Shown piece by piece: positions 37,740 to 38,486 of a DNA stretch of 38,486 nt. The first letter of the stretch is position 1; each line of letters opens with the position of its first letter. The stretch comes from Actinomycetota bacterium (GTDB lineage: Bacteria > Actinomycetota > Actinomycetes > Actinomycetales > Kineosporiaceae), in assembly GCA_016213575.1 (NCBI GenBank), contig JACRAB010000277.1, positions 1 to 38,486 on the forward strand, read 5' to 3'. The position numbers and the translations under genes are program-made. The notes beneath the pieces were generated by a model. The model worked only from the letters and a program-made list of their open reading frames with translations, ran no database searches and was not told the origin of the DNA.

Positions 37740-38475
37740 TCATGGGTTCGAGGTGGTGGAGCGTCGTCGAGCGTGGGCGTCGAGCCGTTCGGCGAGGGTC
37801 GGTGCAGGTGCGCCCTCGGCGAGCGCGCCGAGGACGAGGTCGGCCTGGGTGGGGGGTGCCAGGCCGCCGACGGGTGCGTCGAGGTCGAGGTTGGCCATCC
37901 GGCGGACGTCGGTGGTGCGGTTGGTTCCGGCGGCATGCAGAAGGGCTGGGTTGAAGAAGACGGCGTCGCCCTTGGCCAGCGGCAGTTGGACGTGGCGCGC
38001 CTCGAAGAGTGCGGTGAACTCCGGCCGGTGGGAGGCCACGTAGCCGGGCAGGTACTTTCTGCGAGTGGGGCAGGTACATCGTCGGCCCGGTCTCGACGGG
38101 CATGTCGCAGTGGGCGACCGCGCCCTGCAGGGTCATGAGCGGAGACAACCGGTGGATGTGGGCAGCGTAGGCGGCACTGCGGGCCCCGCTCATGAATCCG
38201 AGGTGGTAGTCGCGGTGGGCGACCTGGGCCGCACCGCTGGGGTTGACCACGTTGACCTGGCTGGTCATCTGGTACCCCGGCCCGAGCCAGGCCTCGCAGA
38301 CCAGGGCGACGGCGTCGTTCGCGTAGTACGCGGCGAACGCAGCAGGATCGCGTAGTGCGAGCTTGTCCAGGGCTCGCCAGACACGGTCGTTGGCGCCTGG
38401 CCGGGCGAAGTGGTCCCCGCGTGCGGTCCCGGCGGCCTTCTCCTGCTCGATGAGCGCCTCGAAGACGGTGGTCAC
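37740..38475 (-). pseudogene. Phytanoyl-CoA dioxygenase (PhyH) family ORF with one frameshift (~38055); 5' end may extend past the window
   Basis: MTSQVNVVNPSGAAQVAHRDYHLGF...HCDMPVETGPTMYLPHSQK then a second frame YLPGYVASHRPEFTALFEARHVQLPLAKGDAVFFNPALLHAAGTNRT. Confidence 0.85.
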
Positions 38476-38486
38476 GGTGTCGACGA

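Noticed and set aside
1-38486. tRNA/rRNA genes, prophage, transposase, toxin-antitoxin or defence system
   Set aside because: Looked for characteristic sequences and protein motifs and saw none; the absence of tools means small RNAs could be missed.

Overview
High-GC, probably actinobacterial, chromosomal accessory/catabolic region. I see no rRNA, tRNA, CRISPR array, transposase or phage genes. Left part (~0-15.7 kb): a putative catabolic regulon. It has an ALDH, three SDRs, two saccharopine-dehydrogenase-like proteins, a trimethylamine-dehydrogenase (TMADH)-like flavoprotein, a beta-keto-acid cleavage enzyme (BKACE/Kce family), SCOT-type CoA-transferase A+B and two related TetR regulators. 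Recurrent TGAACGTTCA-like sites lie near most of its promoters. Middle (~14-29 kb): a PucR-type regulator, six predicted serine hydrolases/esterases (including two HSL + beta-lactamase-fold pairs), a CUT1 sugar-type ABC importer without ATPase, a LacI regulator with palindromic operators, a PAS protein with no output domain, and a decayed ALDH fragment. Right part (~30-38.5 kb): an oxidoreductase/MFS/cupin cluster with an XRE (MmyB-like) regulator and a shared 26-nt promoter motif, followed by a stretch in which several conserved ORFs are broken by 1-nt indels (likely sequencing error) and an internally deleted Gfo/Idh/MocA-like remnant. The most interesting candidate for an undescribed system is the TMADH-like + BKACE + SCOT + saccharopine-DH-like regulon, possibly for an amine/betaine-type substrate. 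All family calls come from recalled motifs; no database search was run.
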